Positions 7,725 through 15,562 of a DNA stretch of 25,097 bases are shown here, one piece after another. The stretch is from Desulfobacterales bacterium (GTDB lineage: Bacteria > Desulfobacterota > Desulfobacteria > Desulfobacterales > C00003106), in contig JAUVFC010000002.1 of NCBI GenBank assembly GCA_030594505.1, positions 1 to 25,097 on the forward strand. Reading direction: 5' to 3'. The stretch's first letter is position 1. Every line of letters begins with the position of its first letter. The notes under the pieces are model-generated. The model was not told where the DNA came from and did no database searches. It saw nothing but the letters and a program-made list of their open reading frames with translations. The position numbers were made by a program, and so were the translations under genes.

Positions 7725-9518
7725 TCACCCAAGTCCTTTCGGGAAAAAATAATTGTTAAACCCATGCAAAGCAAAAAAGTTTGTCGCTGATATTTCCGGT
7801 TGGAATGTGATCGCGTGTTTATTCCATGTAATCATTTTTTTCACGACTTCCTTCCCCGTTTCGGTAAGAGAAATGCTTTTTGTCTCAGGCTCATACGAAC
7901 TGCTTTCGTCTAACTTCATTTTTATTGTAACGGTCCCAGACGCCTCTTGATCAAGCCACCACCTTTGACGTTGCAGTCTCTTTCTTCTGTCAGACATTCT
8001 AAAGTTTAACCGCTTAAACCGCAATAGCCGCGTGTATGTCGACCCGTCATCATCTGTCCCGCTATCTGCAATCCTTAAGTATCCGTCATAGCCTCCGTAC
8101 AGCGTCAAGGCCGCATTAGCAAGCTGTGAACTGTCGTCGGCAAATCCGCTTGTTTCGTCTGCATAAAGTTCTCCAAAAACAGCATCGTCGGCATAAACGT
8201 CATCATTTAAAAATAATCTTCCCATACACGAAAGAGCGTTTGCCTCAGCAGTATCCCACACCTTGACATCTTCTTTAACGTAATCCCAGACGGTGATATA
8301 GTTGAACAAATCAGTGTCCCCGAAAGGGCAGAACCACCGAATTTGATTTCTGTGTTTTATTTCAAACCCCTGGACAAACTCATCAGTATTCGGATCAAAT
8401 TCTTTTGTTTCCGGAAATGTCGCCTCAGTAATTATAATATCTTGAAGAAGGTTCCACTTATGAAATTTCTTATCACTCCCGTAATACGCGAGAAACTTTT
8501 GATGTTCAACAACTGAAAACCTTGACCGACACCCTTCACACTCAGTCGCTAAATCATAGTCAAAGACATCTGCCCCGGAAACGTGCCTGCCGACATACGC
8601 GTTAGTTGCTTTGAATACAACGTGAAATCCGGCGTATCTTCCCGTTGCTGTTATAAAAGTTGGTTCATCAACAAAATCACGGAAGTCGATGTCAAGATAA
8701 CTCGTAAGATCGGCCACCCCTGACCACCTTAACCGTTGTGGCTGATTCGCTCCTCCCTCAACGGTGTTTAAAAACAAAATTCGGTCTTTGTAAACATCAA
8801 CAAATTTCGCGGTTGTGAAGCCCGTGGCAAGGGTCCCGAAGATAGTCGCCTGCCCTGATCCTGTCCAATAATAAGGCTTGTCAACTCCATTCGTCATAAT
8901 GACAACTTCGCCTATGTTTTCGTCAAGAAACTGCTCCCAATCCCAATAATCCGTGTTCCCCCCGGTAAATATCTGTCTTAAGACATAACTGGCCCCCGCC
9001 CCCGTTGTCGCGGCCGCCGATGTCAGCGTTATTAATGTATCTGAATCAACTGACTCGACTTCATACCAGGTTGAATCTGTGTGGATGGATCCTGCCCCAA
9101 TCTTGACATAATCGCCGGCCTTCGCGTTTGCGTCCCACAATGTCCCGGATCCCCTTAATATTGTCGGCGTCCCCGCCTGAATCTCGATCGTTCCAGTTGT
9201 GTAAACAGGAGTCAGAATATCGAATCGGGTATTTGCATAATCCAGAGAATAAATATCTTTCGGCGTACAGCACAGGTTGAATTTATTTCCGCTAAATTTT
9301 GAAAGGAACGGCTGAGATAGGATGTACCCGGACAACTGCGTTGATACGAGCTTAGCCAGACCGCCCCGCCCCTGAACGAGTTCATTAAGCAGTTCCATGT
9401 TGCGCGAGTATGGAGAAACAATATCCTGCAGGAACTCTTTAGGCTTGTCCGATTCCGGCCCCTTACTGGGAAGGAAGATAGGATGTTTAAGTGCGGCTGA
9501 TGAGATCGCTGACGGCAT
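7725..9518 (-). CDS. putative tail hub / DNA-stabilisation-like beta-propeller protein (597 aa)
   Basis: The product has repeated short beta-strand blocks with aromatic/Asp turns (VYTTGTIEIQAG, VVIMTNGVDKPYYWTG, KFVDVYKDRILFLNT, QRLRWSGVADLTSY, HHVVF-like, KFLAYYGSDKKFHKW, NQIRWFCPFGDTDLFNYITVWDY in pieces). This is the pattern of a beta-propeller such as the P22 gp10 plug/hub family. In that family the hexameric hub closes the tail below the adaptor and receives needle and spikes. The length is close to, somewhat above, gp10. It contains a CxxC (CEGC, about 329-332) that may bind metal or be chance. An AAGGG ribosome site precedes ATG 9518. It lies directly after a collar-domain fibre gene, fitting a tail assembly block. 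The family assignment is by pattern, not alignment. Confidence 0.65.
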   Translation of the reverse strand: MPSAISSAALKHPIFLPSKGPESDKPKEFLQDIVSPYSRNMELLNELVQGRGGLAKLVSTQLSGYILSQPFLSKFSGNKFNLCCTPKDIYSLDYANTRFDILTPVYTTGTIEIQAGTPTILRGSGTLWDANAKAGDYVKIGAGSIHTDSTWYEVESVDSDTLITLTSAAATTGAGASYVLRQIFTGGNTDYWDWEQFLDENIGEVVIMTNGVDKPYYWTGSGQATIFGTLATGFTTAKFVDVYKDRILFLNTVEGGANQPQRLRWSGVADLTSYLDIDFRDFVDEPTFITATGRYAGFHVVFKATNAYVGRHVSGADVFDYDLATECEGCRSRFSVVEHQKFLAYYGSDKKFHKWNLLQDIIITEATFPETKEFDPNTDEFVQGFEIKHRNQIRWFCPFGDTDLFNYITVWDYVKEDVKVWDTAEANALSCMGRLFLNDDVYADDAVFGELYADETSGFADDSSQLANAALTLYGGYDGYLRIADSGTDDDGSTYTRLLRFKRLNFRMSDRRKRLQRQRWWLDQEASGTVTIKMKLDESSSYEPETKSISLTETGKEVVKKMITWNKHAITFQPEISATNFFALHGFNNYFFPKGLG

Positions 9519-9531
9519 TGTTTAACCCTTC

Positions 9532-10242
9532 CTATGCTGTCCTTTTAAACATATATACGACAATGTAAGGCTGGACTAAACTGTCCGACGGCACAACATG
9601 TGTATGGTTTTCATGTGGGATAGTTAGATTGCTTCCGTCTTGTGCGAGATCATTGCTTGATCCCGTATCTGTCGTCCCCCCGTGATCATGCGTCTTTGCT
9701 CCCCCTGTTTCCTCGGACGTATCAAAATCGCCATCTCCGGAATCAAGCCCAACCAAAACTTTCCCTGCGCCAAATGCTGCCCATGTACCACACCCTAAAA
9801 GCGTTCCCGGGTCCGTTGATACCGTCGATATGTAAATTGAACCAACTGGATACACAGCAGAACAAGACGCGGCGGCGGCAAAAGCTCCGGCACTTGTTAT
9901 CTGGATAACATTCGTGTCCTCATCTTGACAGAATAATTCAGCCTTCCCGGCGTCGTCTTTTGAATAACATTTTATCTGATTAGCCGTTGCGCCGGGGTCC
10001 GAACCTTGAACCTCAAAAGGGATCCTCTTTGCTCCCACCGCTGTTTCCCCGGAAGCAAACCCGTACAGATAAGTCAACCTTTCGGCCACGTCAGCCATGA
10101 CCTCCCGGATCTCTGCGGGCCATGTGTTGTTTTTACTGTGATCAATTGGATCCGACTCATCCCAGTCGCGCGTAAAAGCAAAAGCCACGGTTGCGGCCAG
10201 CATTACCGGGATTAAAAACAAAGCCACTCTTTTTTTAAACAT
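9532..10242 (-). CDS. tail fibre/collar-domain protein with N-terminal signal peptide (236 aa)
   Basis: The N-terminus MFKKRVALFLIPVMLAATV followed by AFA (20-22) is a textbook Sec signal peptide, cleaved after residue 22. Then comes a DWDESDP...NNTWPAEIREVM region (26-50). The C-terminal third is a classic phage tail collar/fibre-tip module: YPVGSIYIST (131-140), WAAFGAGKVLVGLDSGDGDF (154-173), THDHGG (184-189), HENHTH (210-215) and the terminal VQPYIVVYMFKRTA. The HxH pairs resemble the metal-binding HxH motifs of T4 fibre tips. Finding the module on an exported precursor is odd, because fibres normally assemble in the cytoplasm. It precedes the tail-hub gene by 13 bp. The domain call is firm; virion location versus host surface is open. 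Confidence 0.85.
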   Translation of the reverse strand: MFKKRVALFLIPVMLAATVAFAFTRDWDESDPIDHSKNNTWPAEIREVMADVAERLTYLYGFASGETAVGAKRIPFEVQGSDPGATANQIKCYSKDDAGKAELFCQDEDTNVIQITSAGAFAAAASCSAVYPVGSIYISTVSTDPGTLLGCGTWAAFGAGKVLVGLDSGDGDFDTSEETGGAKTHDHGGTTDTGSSNDLAQDGSNLTIPHENHTHVVPSDSLVQPYIVVYMFKRTA

Positions 10243-10264
10243 GTTTCACCTCTTTCTTTTTAAG

Positions 10265-10369
10265 TTAAAATTTCCCTTCAACCTTAACCCCTCGTTTCAA
10301 CTTCGTCCCGGCAGGAGTCCTTTTGACCGGGCGGATCATGGAGAGGAGTTTTTTAAGCCAACTAAACAT
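10265..10369 (-). CDS. basic mini-protein (34 aa)
   Basis: ATG 10369 overlaps the end of the 56-aa gene by 8 bp and has AGGATGATA just before it. The product MFSWLKKLLSMIRPVKR... ends KVEGKF. It has an amphipathic, basic N-terminal helix that could sit on a membrane. It is one of a chain of tiny overlapping genes between the lipoprotein and the collar fibre. No family is recognised; it is supported by the overlap, ribosome site and otherwise unexplained spacing. Confidence 0.45.
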   Translation of the reverse strand: MFSWLKKLLSMIRPVKRTPAGTKLKRGVKVEGKF

Positions 10370-10532
10370 TATCATCCTCATGTTTGAGTATCATTCTATC
10401 CAACCGCGTCACGATTCGCTTTATCCTCTTATCCGCCTTTTTTAATCCAAGGATCGCGCCACAAATAACAACCCTTTCATTTTTTAAAGCGTGTGATATT
10501 TCGCTGATCTCTGGCCAGGTGAGTTTTGGCAT
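10362..10532 (-). CDS. small hypothetical protein (56 aa)
   Basis: ATG 10532 lies two bases after the TGA of the 51-aa membrane gene (TGATAATG) with GAGGTGATA upstream, so this start is preferred over a longer frame running back to 10625. The product starts MPKLTWPEISEISHALKNER and ends in a basic helix (GLKKADKRIKRIVTRLDRM) with an acidic tail. It looks soluble and helical. No family is recognised. It belongs to the micro-gene block between lipoprotein and fibre. Confidence 0.6.
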   Translation of the reverse strand: MPKLTWPEISEISHALKNERVVICGAILGLKKADKRIKRIVTRLDRMILKHEDDNV

Positions 10533-10534
10533 TA

Positions 10535-10690
10535 TCACCTCAAAATATAGGCCCTCAATAATAGTCCGGAGACTGAAACCACAAGAAACAGGCTGACCCC
10601 CCACAAAATAGTCACCTTCGCGCAAAGCCCGATCTTCCCGTTACCATTGAGGATTTCCAGAATCTTGTCCAGTTTTTCGTCTACGGTCAT
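10535..10690 (-). CDS. small membrane protein, holin-accessory-like (51 aa)
   Basis: ATG 10690 overlaps the upstream stop as ATGA, with GGGGAGG about 9 bases before. The N-terminal 16 residues form a charged amphipathic helix (MTVDEKLDKILEILNG) and residues about 25-46 form one membrane helix (KVTILWGVSLFLVVSVSGLL). An N-terminal helix plus one C-terminal membrane span is the shape of XhlA-type holin-associated proteins, although those are usually 70-80 residues. The neighbouring 33-aa membrane peptide and lipoprotein make a lysis or membrane role possible, but no endolysin is nearby. Confidence 0.6.
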   Translation of the reverse strand: MTVDEKLDKILEILNGNGKIGLCAKVTILWGVSLFLVVSVSGLLLRAYILR

Positions 10691-10788
10691 GGCATAAACC
10701 TCCCCGCGCTCAAAATTAATAAAGGAAGCCCCAATCCAAAGAATAATATTAAAAGTATGTCCGCGACGTCATTGCATTGTGCTTTCAT
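10687..10788 (-). CDS. tiny membrane peptide (33 aa), holin-like
   Basis: ATG 10788 has GGGAGGTTGAT just upstream, and its TGA overlaps the next ATG (ATGA). After a short polar start (MKAQCNDVAD), residues 11-28 are one long hydrophobic stretch (ILLILFFGLGLPLLILSA), ending GRFMP. A peptide this short with one membrane helix could be a pinholin-like or regulatory peptide. The role is inferred only from topology and the overlapping small membrane gene. Confidence 0.5.
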   Translation of the reverse strand: MKAQCNDVADILLILFFGLGLPLLILSAGRFMP

Positions 10789-10789
10789 A

Positions 10790-10849
10790 TCAACCTCCCG
10801 GATAAAAAAAGTTCTCGCGCCATTGTCTTTCCTGTTCTTCGATCAGCAT
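10790..10849 (-). CDS. possible 19-aa micro-ORF
   Basis: The frame MLIEEQERQWRENFFYPGG starts at ATG 10849 with AAGGAAAG about 8 bases upstream and ends one base before the ATG of the 33-aa membrane peptide. Its last codons contain that peptide's ribosome site (GGGAGG). It may be a real micro-protein or a translational coupler. Support is limited to spacing and the ribosome site. Confidence 0.35.
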   Translation of the reverse strand: MLIEEQERQWRENFFYPGG

Positions 10850-10860
10850 TAACACTTTCC

Positions 10861-11046
10861 TTAATTCTGCACTTTCATGGTTGGAAATTTAAGCATTGGT
10901 TCACCTGAAATCTCTGCACCGTTATCGAACTTAGCTTTTCCGAATCCATGAATCTTTAATGTTTTACCATCCTTGGACTGAGTGGCAATCGTTGAACATC
11001 CAGTTAAACACACCACCAACACGCATAACGCTATGATCTGTTTCAT
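10861..11046 (-). CDS. small lipoprotein (61 aa)
   Basis: MKQIIALCVLVVCLTGC is a clear lipoprotein signal with lipobox LTGC; Cys17 would be lipidated. The mature part is only 45 residues (STIATQSKDGKTLKIHGFG... ending MKVQN). Its ATG overlaps the stop of the 76-aa gene (ATGA). In diderm hosts this would be a membrane-anchored lipoprotein with its mature part in the periplasm. Small phage lipoproteins next to micro-membrane genes are sometimes outer-membrane spanins (Rz1-like). Rz1 proteins are usually Pro-rich, which this is not, so a surface or superinfection-exclusion role is equally possible. Confidence 0.75.
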   Translation of the reverse strand: MKQIIALCVLVVCLTGCSTIATQSKDGKTLKIHGFGKAKFDNGAEISGEPMLKFPTMKVQN

Positions 11047-11273
11047 TTTAGCACCCCCTTTATTGGAGCAGATGAAGAAATGATATTCTTAACATCATTC
11101 CGAGCCTCTGCCGTCTTTATCTCTGTTATTCCAGCCCTCCATCGGTTATCAACGTATTCTACAATTTTGTTTAAAATAAAGTTCTCCTTTGTTTCTTTTC
11201 TTTTAGCATGATATCCAAAGGCTGTTGACAGCACAGCCAACTTCGCTTCATCAATGGTTATTATGAGCTGCAT
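11043..11273 (-). CDS. small conserved-type phage protein (76 aa)
   Basis: The start is ATG 11273, which shares a base with the stop of the upstream gene (TAATG) and has AAGGAGGAG before it; a longer frame to 11291 would put the ribosome site inside the coding region. The product begins MQLIITIDEAKLAVLSTAFG, an edge strand followed by helices (FILNKIVEYVDNRWRAG, TEARNDVKNIIS in part). It resembles the general type of about 75-85-residue phage proteins with an N-terminal strand and a C-terminal helix, function unknown. Its TGA overlaps the lipoprotein start. Confidence 0.7.
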   Translation of the reverse strand: MQLIITIDEAKLAVLSTAFGYHAKRKETKENFILNKIVEYVDNRWRAGITEIKTAEARNDVKNIISSSAPIKGVLK

Positions 11274-12604
11274 TAACGCTCCTCCTTCCAAGTAAAAGAG
11301 CCACCGACATCCGAGGCAGTTCCCGCACTGTTAATGATACTCACCGCTATGGTAAGTATATCAGATGTTGTCCCCGCTACGTCATTTGATAAGAATAATT
11401 TATTCATCAAGTCCTCACCTATGTGGCCGCTTTCTGTTTTATCCCTTGCGCCCGTAAGAAAGCCGCTGTCAATAACCAGCCCTCCGCTTATCGCTGTGGC
11501 GGCCACGTCTACCTGAACGCCGCTGTTGGTGGTATCCACATCAGCAAAGGAAGCCCCTGTCAGTGAGCCATTTAAAATAAGCTCATACCTTACCGTTGTA
11601 TCTTCGGATATTATTTCAAAAGCCTTTGGGATGATCACCCCTCTATATGTGATGGAATTAAGGGTAACTCTGGGTCTGATTGATATGATCGGTAAAGGAT
11701 CATTTCCCGTGGTTACATTCCTCAACGCTGTGCTTTGCGTTGAGCCTGGGATACCCAAAGGGTTGAAACCGCCCTCGCTGGCTATCCCCACACAAGTAAA
11801 ATCAAAGGTTGTTGTTCCTGCGGCTGTTGCTGTATTAAAAATTTCTGCTCGAAATGGCAGATCACCCGTTACAGAGAAAGGTACAGTGGCTGTATTGGCA
11901 TATTTGATCTCGTGTACATAGGTTATCTGCCCGCCGAAATCAAAACCGTATCTGATACGCCCGGCACCTAACCATTGGAAATCTATAATGAAAATATTGT
12001 CTTTGGAGTCATCTAAAGTTATCTTGCTTGGCCCTTGACCATCTAACTGATCTAAATTCCAACCAGTACCCTGGGTGTCTTTTCCCGCATCACCGCTTCC
12101 TTGAATAAATGAATTATCTACAACGGAACCAGAGGTTTTAGTCCTTCTCACAACCTTTAAATTAGTTCCGTCTTGCTCAAAGAAGAATCCATTGTCAGCA
12201 TCAAATAGCCCTATGCGCTTACGGACATTTGAAGTCTTAGTGCCCGGTATACAAGTCCACGCAACAAATTGTGATTTTATAGGTTGATAACGAAAATATT
12301 CTGCGGTCTGAAATATAACACCATCCCCATCCGTCGTTCCTCCCGTTGTTAATCTTGCAGCGGAAAGATTTGCCACATGGGTTACGTCACCGCCTCCGGT
12401 AATGATTTCTTCAAAAAATAACGGCTCCAGGCCATAGGTAAACTGCATGTCGAAAACATTAAAAGGCTGACTTACTCTTAACCTTCCGAAAGCGTCTCTT
12501 ATCTCTGTGTCTTGCAGAGTAATATTCGAATCACGTAACTCCGTTGCGCAACTATTTGAAATAGTACTTAAAATTAAAAATGAAATCAGTAAAAATTTTT
12601 TCAT
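11273..12604 (-). CDS. appendage/virion structural protein with DAFGRLRVS motif and signal peptide (443 aa)
   Basis: Residues 1-20 (MKKFLLISFLILSTISNSCA) form a signal peptide; Cys19 is not in a canonical lipobox. Then comes the motif DAFGRLRVSQPFNVFDMQFT (38-57), common at the start of phage and marine-virus structural proteins that carry a large lectin-like beta-sandwich. The body (about 60-300) is beta-rich with aromatic patches (FRYQPIKSQFVAWTCIPG, IFIIDFQWLGAGRIRYGFDF), and the C-terminal part (about 330-443) is a second beta domain. An appendage with glycan binding fits. It lies 9 bp after a fibre-like gene, with a GGAGAAATT ribosome site. The motif is recognised, the exact role is not. 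The signal peptide is unexpected. Confidence 0.78.
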   Translation of the reverse strand: MKKFLLISFLILSTISNSCATELRDSNITLQDTEIRDAFGRLRVSQPFNVFDMQFTYGLEPLFFEEIITGGGDVTHVANLSAARLTTGGTTDGDGVIFQTAEYFRYQPIKSQFVAWTCIPGTKTSNVRKRIGLFDADNGFFFEQDGTNLKVVRRTKTSGSVVDNSFIQGSGDAGKDTQGTGWNLDQLDGQGPSKITLDDSKDNIFIIDFQWLGAGRIRYGFDFGGQITYVHEIKYANTATVPFSVTGDLPFRAEIFNTATAAGTTTFDFTCVGIASEGGFNPLGIPGSTQSTALRNVTTGNDPLPIISIRPRVTLNSITYRGVIIPKAFEIISEDTTVRYELILNGSLTGASFADVDTTNSGVQVDVAATAISGGLVIDSGFLTGARDKTESGHIGEDLMNKLFLSNDVAGTTSDILTIAVSIINSAGTASDVGGSFTWKEER

Positions 12605-12613
12605 AATTTCTCC

Positions 12614-13714
12614 TTATTTAACAATCCACTCCGTGCCGGTTGACTGTACTGTTAAGATTTCCTCTGCCGCTTCCAATGGAAAGTTTTCGCCCCCGTTAAT
12701 AGTTTCCGCTCCATCCCCATCAACGATTACATCACTGGTATTGTCATAATGAGAAACGACATTGTAAATCCTACCTATCCCGTCGGTTGAATTATAAGCA
12801 CTCGCTGTCGTCGGCAGAGTGATCGTGATGTCTTCCCCGTTGGTATCCACGACAACCGTTGAATGTGTTGCGTCCAGGGTCGTATCGCCTGTGACGGTTA
12901 CAATGGCTAATCCTATTGCGCCATTGACATCTAAAATAGACACGGCGCCGGCTGTCCCTATTCCGACGTCACCTGTTAAAAGTTCCATAGTTATTATATT
13001 TTGGTGTCTGAAAAATCCATTATCATTAAGAGAAGCTAAATTAACCAACCCATTATTATTGAAGAACTCAAACAGTTTGGCGTCAGCTGCAGCACCTGAA
13101 TCTATTAATCCAAAAGCAGCATTTGCACTACCTAGAATATATGTCCTTGCAAAAAGACCACCACTAAGTATGGTGTCATCAGTTCCACTTAAGAAGTTAG
13201 GATTAATGCTATTTGATCCAACGTGTAATATTCCTTCAGGGGCATTACTCCCAATGCCAACAAATCCATTACTTCCCTTTATAAATAAAGCATTTACTTC
13301 TCCGACTCCCTCTATCCTAGTATCCTTGTCAGCCCCGGACTCGTTGATAACAATAGATCCATTTGCGGCAGAGATAGAATTCAGGGATACGTCACCCGCG
13401 TTATCGATGTCAAAGCCGGCCCAGGGTTGGTCTGCTGTGGGGGGAGCTGTGCCGTCCTGACGGATATAGAGAGCGTCTGTGTCCAGCAAGAAATAAGTGT
13501 CATTGTCTGCGAGCATGCCATCAGCCACGCGCAAGGGCCTGCACCTCTTGCTACGCACGGACAGGTCTTCCGTTTCAATCTGTATGCAGTAATCTCTTTT
13601 TTTTGTTTCCGGGTTGGACATGCGCCCGTGCACCTTTGCGTGTGCTGAGGATGCTAAGGTGAGAGTAATAAGTAGAAGTGCTGCATTATTTAAAAGTTGT
13701 TTCAAAATCTTCAT
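12614..13714 (-). CDS. fibre-like protein with GIG-type repeats and signal peptide (366 aa)
   Basis: The N-terminus MKILKQLLNNAALLLITLTL with AHA at 24-26 is a clean Sec signal. Residues about 65-110 resemble phage fibre shafts (DNDTYFLLDTDALYIRQDG, GFDIDNAGDVSLNSISAANG). GFVGIGSNAPEGILHVGS (151-168) and DVGIGTAGAVSILDVNG (about 250-266) are the GIGT...LDV repeats typical of fibre and adhesin tips. The C-terminal 90 residues end with a beta domain (ITLPTTASAY ... ILTVQSTGTEWIVK) common on phage fibres. The start overlaps the upstream gene by 29 bp with only a weak ribosome site. The C-terminus looks complete. Either the virion fibre carries a removable export signal or the protein is displayed on the host surface. 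Confidence 0.8.
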   Translation of the reverse strand: MKILKQLLNNAALLLITLTLASSAHAKVHGRMSNPETKKRDYCIQIETEDLSVRSKRCRPLRVADGMLADNDTYFLLDTDALYIRQDGTAPPTADQPWAGFDIDNAGDVSLNSISAANGSIVINESGADKDTRIEGVGEVNALFIKGSNGFVGIGSNAPEGILHVGSNSINPNFLSGTDDTILSGGLFARTYILGSANAAFGLIDSGAAADAKLFEFFNNNGLVNLASLNDNGFFRHQNIITMELLTGDVGIGTAGAVSILDVNGAIGLAIVTVTGDTTLDATHSTVVVDTNGEDITITLPTTASAYNSTDGIGRIYNVVSHYDNTSDVIVDGDGAETINGGENFPLEAAEEILTVQSTGTEWIVK

Positions 13715-13958
13715 AGGTTAATGCCTGCCGAGCCGCCCAGTTGGTCGTGTAGTTTGCGCTACCTTTTGCAAACCTCCACGATTTAAGATCATCATCACCG
13801 CCAACACCGAAATCCTCCTTCATGATGTACCATTCGCCTTCTTGATTTAGATACCCGTAATACGTGACGTCATTATCGGTGGAGTCAGCGTCTTCGTCGG
13901 ATATCTGATATCCTGCCTGCCTTTGATGAAAATTAGCATAATCATTAATCGTTCCCAT
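13686..13958 (-). CDS. small hypothetical protein (90 aa)
   Basis: The product starts MGTINDYANFHQRQAGYQIS. It contains a beta-rich core (VTYYGYLNQEGEWYIMKEDF, 31-50) followed by GDDDLKSWRFAKGSANY. Proteins with a YYGYL...GEWYI core occur beside phage fibre genes, and I cannot assign a function. It starts three bases after the coiled-coil gene stops. Its end overlaps the 366-aa fibre start, suggesting translational coupling, perhaps as a chaperone or trimerisation partner. Confidence 0.7.
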   Translation of the reverse strand: MGTINDYANFHQRQAGYQISDEDADSTDNDVTYYGYLNQEGEWYIMKEDFGVGGDDDLKSWRFAKGSANYTTNWAARQALTYEDFETTFK

Positions 13959-13961
13959 GTG

Positions 13962-14417
13962 TTATTTTTTTTCTTTCATGGCCTTCAATTTTTGTTCTTT
14001 TGCGATTTCGTTCAACACCTCGGTTTTATATCTTTCTTTTTCAACACTGAGGGACTTTCTCTCCTTATCGGCTTTATCTTTTTTCCGGTCAAACTCCCTT
14101 TTCTCTCTGCTCATTCTTTCGTTGTGTACTTTACACTCCCGGTCTAAAGCCTCCCTGTCATTTTTAATGCTTTGAACCTTTTCAGACGCTTCTTTCAATA
14201 TCTGGTTAGCGTGATGGATTGTGTCAGCGATGAGCTTTTTTCTGTTTAATTTTTCGTTCTCATCCTTCAAGTATTCCGTTCGCTCGGCTTGCTCCTCTTT
14301 CTGCTCGTTGAGGTTAAGCCGCAATGATGCCAGTTCGCTTCTTTCGGAGTCAACCTTCTTAATTCTTATTTCGCAAATCCCCGTCAACTCAGTTAATTTA
14401 TCAATTATCTGTTTCAA
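13962..14417 (-). CDS. coiled-coil protein (151 aa), TTG start
   Basis: The frame extends to 14477, but the first part overlaps the upstream gene in an unlikely sequence. TTG 14417 is preceded by AGGAGGAAACCT at ideal spacing, so it is the likely start. After about 22 residues (KQIIDKLTELTGICEIRIKK) the rest is one long charged coiled coil rich in Glu, Lys and Arg (RSELASLRLNLNEQKEEQ, REKREFDRKKDKADKER) ending LKAMKEKK. It is probably a rod-like structural or assembly protein between the connector and the fibre genes. Nothing more specific can be said. Confidence 0.72.
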   Translation of the reverse strand: MKQIIDKLTELTGICEIRIKKVDSERSELASLRLNLNEQKEEQAERTEYLKDENEKLNRKKLIADTIHHANQILKEASEKVQSIKNDREALDRECKVHNERMSREKREFDRKKDKADKERKSLSVEKERYKTEVLNEIAKEQKLKAMKEKK

Positions 14418-14427
14418 AGGTTTCCTC

Positions 14428-14910
14428 CTATTGCTGATAATGCACCAACAGATCAGCGACGATGGTATCATCTGCATCTGAATTTGTGGCCGTTAATGTT
14501 ATTTTAAGGTATTGCGCCGTGAATCCCTGCGGGAGATAATACTGATTCTCATGGGTGGTGTCTGTGTTTGCCCCAGACAAGGCAAGGGATATCAGAGACT
14601 GCACAGGCGAGTCAACCCCCGTCTTGTCAATGATATTATCAACATCGTAGAACGTCCCGGCTTGTGACTGGCTAACCTCAACCTTTAAATCCAAATCCAA
14701 GTCCGGATCTGAATCTGTCCAATCCATCACCGCGTTAAGGACTAAAGTAACTTTCTCTTTGTCCCCGATAAACACGGTGCAGGTGGCCGATGTAGGGTCG
14801 GCGTTAAGTGTTACGTCGATACAAACCTCGCTAAAACTGCGATTCTGGCAATATCCTACAGTTGAAATCAGAAAAATAAACGCAAAAGCCATGAACAATA
14901 TTCTTTTCAC
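14428..14910 (-). CDS. secreted/beta-rich hypothetical protein (160 aa), GTG start
   Basis: A longer frame reaches 14985, inside the adaptor gene, but GTG 14910 follows GAGGAGGGGAATT and starts a proper signal peptide: MKRILFMAFAFIFLISTVGY, cleaved near C21/Q22. The mature protein has a beta-sandwich look (SEVCIDVTLNADPTSATCTV, VTLVLNAVMDWTDSDPDLDL, LKITLTATNSDADDTIVAD) and ends VHYQQ. Two Cys (about 30 and 43) could pair in the periplasm. It is one of six proteins in the late operon with an export signal. Its function is unknown; a decoration or surface role is possible. Confidence 0.7.
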   Translation of the reverse strand: MKRILFMAFAFIFLISTVGYCQNRSFSEVCIDVTLNADPTSATCTVFIGDKEKVTLVLNAVMDWTDSDPDLDLDLKVEVSQSQAGTFYDVDNIIDKTGVDSPVQSLISLALSGANTDTTHENQYYLPQGFTAQYLKITLTATNSDADDTIVADLLVHYQQ

Positions 14911-14923
14911 AATTCCCCTCCTC

Positions 14924-15559
14924 TTAGTAGGTCTCCGTCTCTTCCACGAGTCCACCGAACTCATGGTCCTGGTACTCTTCTTCAAGACGCGTTATTAATC
15001 TCAACCCTTTACCCTCGGCCTTATCGGACTTCCTTTCATCCTCTTCGTACTGCCAGTAATACTCTGCCTTTGTCATGAATTTTATTGCCTCAACCATCTG
15101 CTCATCAATAGTCATCGCGGTATTCACGGTCATTGAATCCGTTATTTCTGCAAAGTAATCAAGGCCAACAGTCAAATCCTCGTTCGCCGCGCGATCAACT
15201 TCAATCGTCTGGCCAAGGATCCTGTAATAATCAGGATTCCCGTTCTCGCCAGGGGAGTATATTCCATGAAAATATCTAAGTGATGGAGGCTTAACGATCG
15301 GCTGTCTATGACCATCTGGGTCAACCCACCAAACGAATCTCTCCCGGACAAACGCTGGGCTTAAATCTGTAAGATCGCCTGTCTGGGAGCCCGAACTTAT
15401 TGTTAAAGTGTCCGAACCCAAAAAAGACCTTTCTCGGATAAGTGTCGGAACTTGACGAGCGGCAGATATGAAATATTTAAGCATATCAGCGTTAGACAAG
15501 TCCGACACTACTTCTCCGACAACTTCCGTCAATATGGCAGATACCGTTTTAGCGGCCAT
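14924..15559 (-). CDS. head-tail adaptor protein (211 aa)
   Basis: The sequence starts MAAKTVSAILTEVVGEVVSD and is helical at both ends, with a beta insertion in the middle (DTLTISSGSQTGDLTD, RERFVWWVDPDGHRQPIVKP, YYRILGQTIEVDRA) and a long C-terminal helix (MVEAIKFMTKAEYYWQYEED). This helix-insertion-helix plan and length match the podovirus connector/adaptor group (P22 gp4 / T7 gp11 / gp6-like), which bind the portal ring and carry the hub. It lies between the capsid gene and the fibre block, as expected. The acidic C-terminus ends VEETETY. The assignment is by architecture. Confidence 0.7.
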   Translation of the reverse strand: MAAKTVSAILTEVVGEVVSDLSNADMLKYFISAARQVPTLIRERSFLGSDTLTISSGSQTGDLTDLSPAFVRERFVWWVDPDGHRQPIVKPPSLRYFHGIYSPGENGNPDYYRILGQTIEVDRAANEDLTVGLDYFAEITDSMTVNTAMTIDEQMVEAIKFMTKAEYYWQYEEDERKSDKAEGKGLRLITRLEEEYQDHEFGGLVEETETY

Positions 15560-15562
15560 TGA

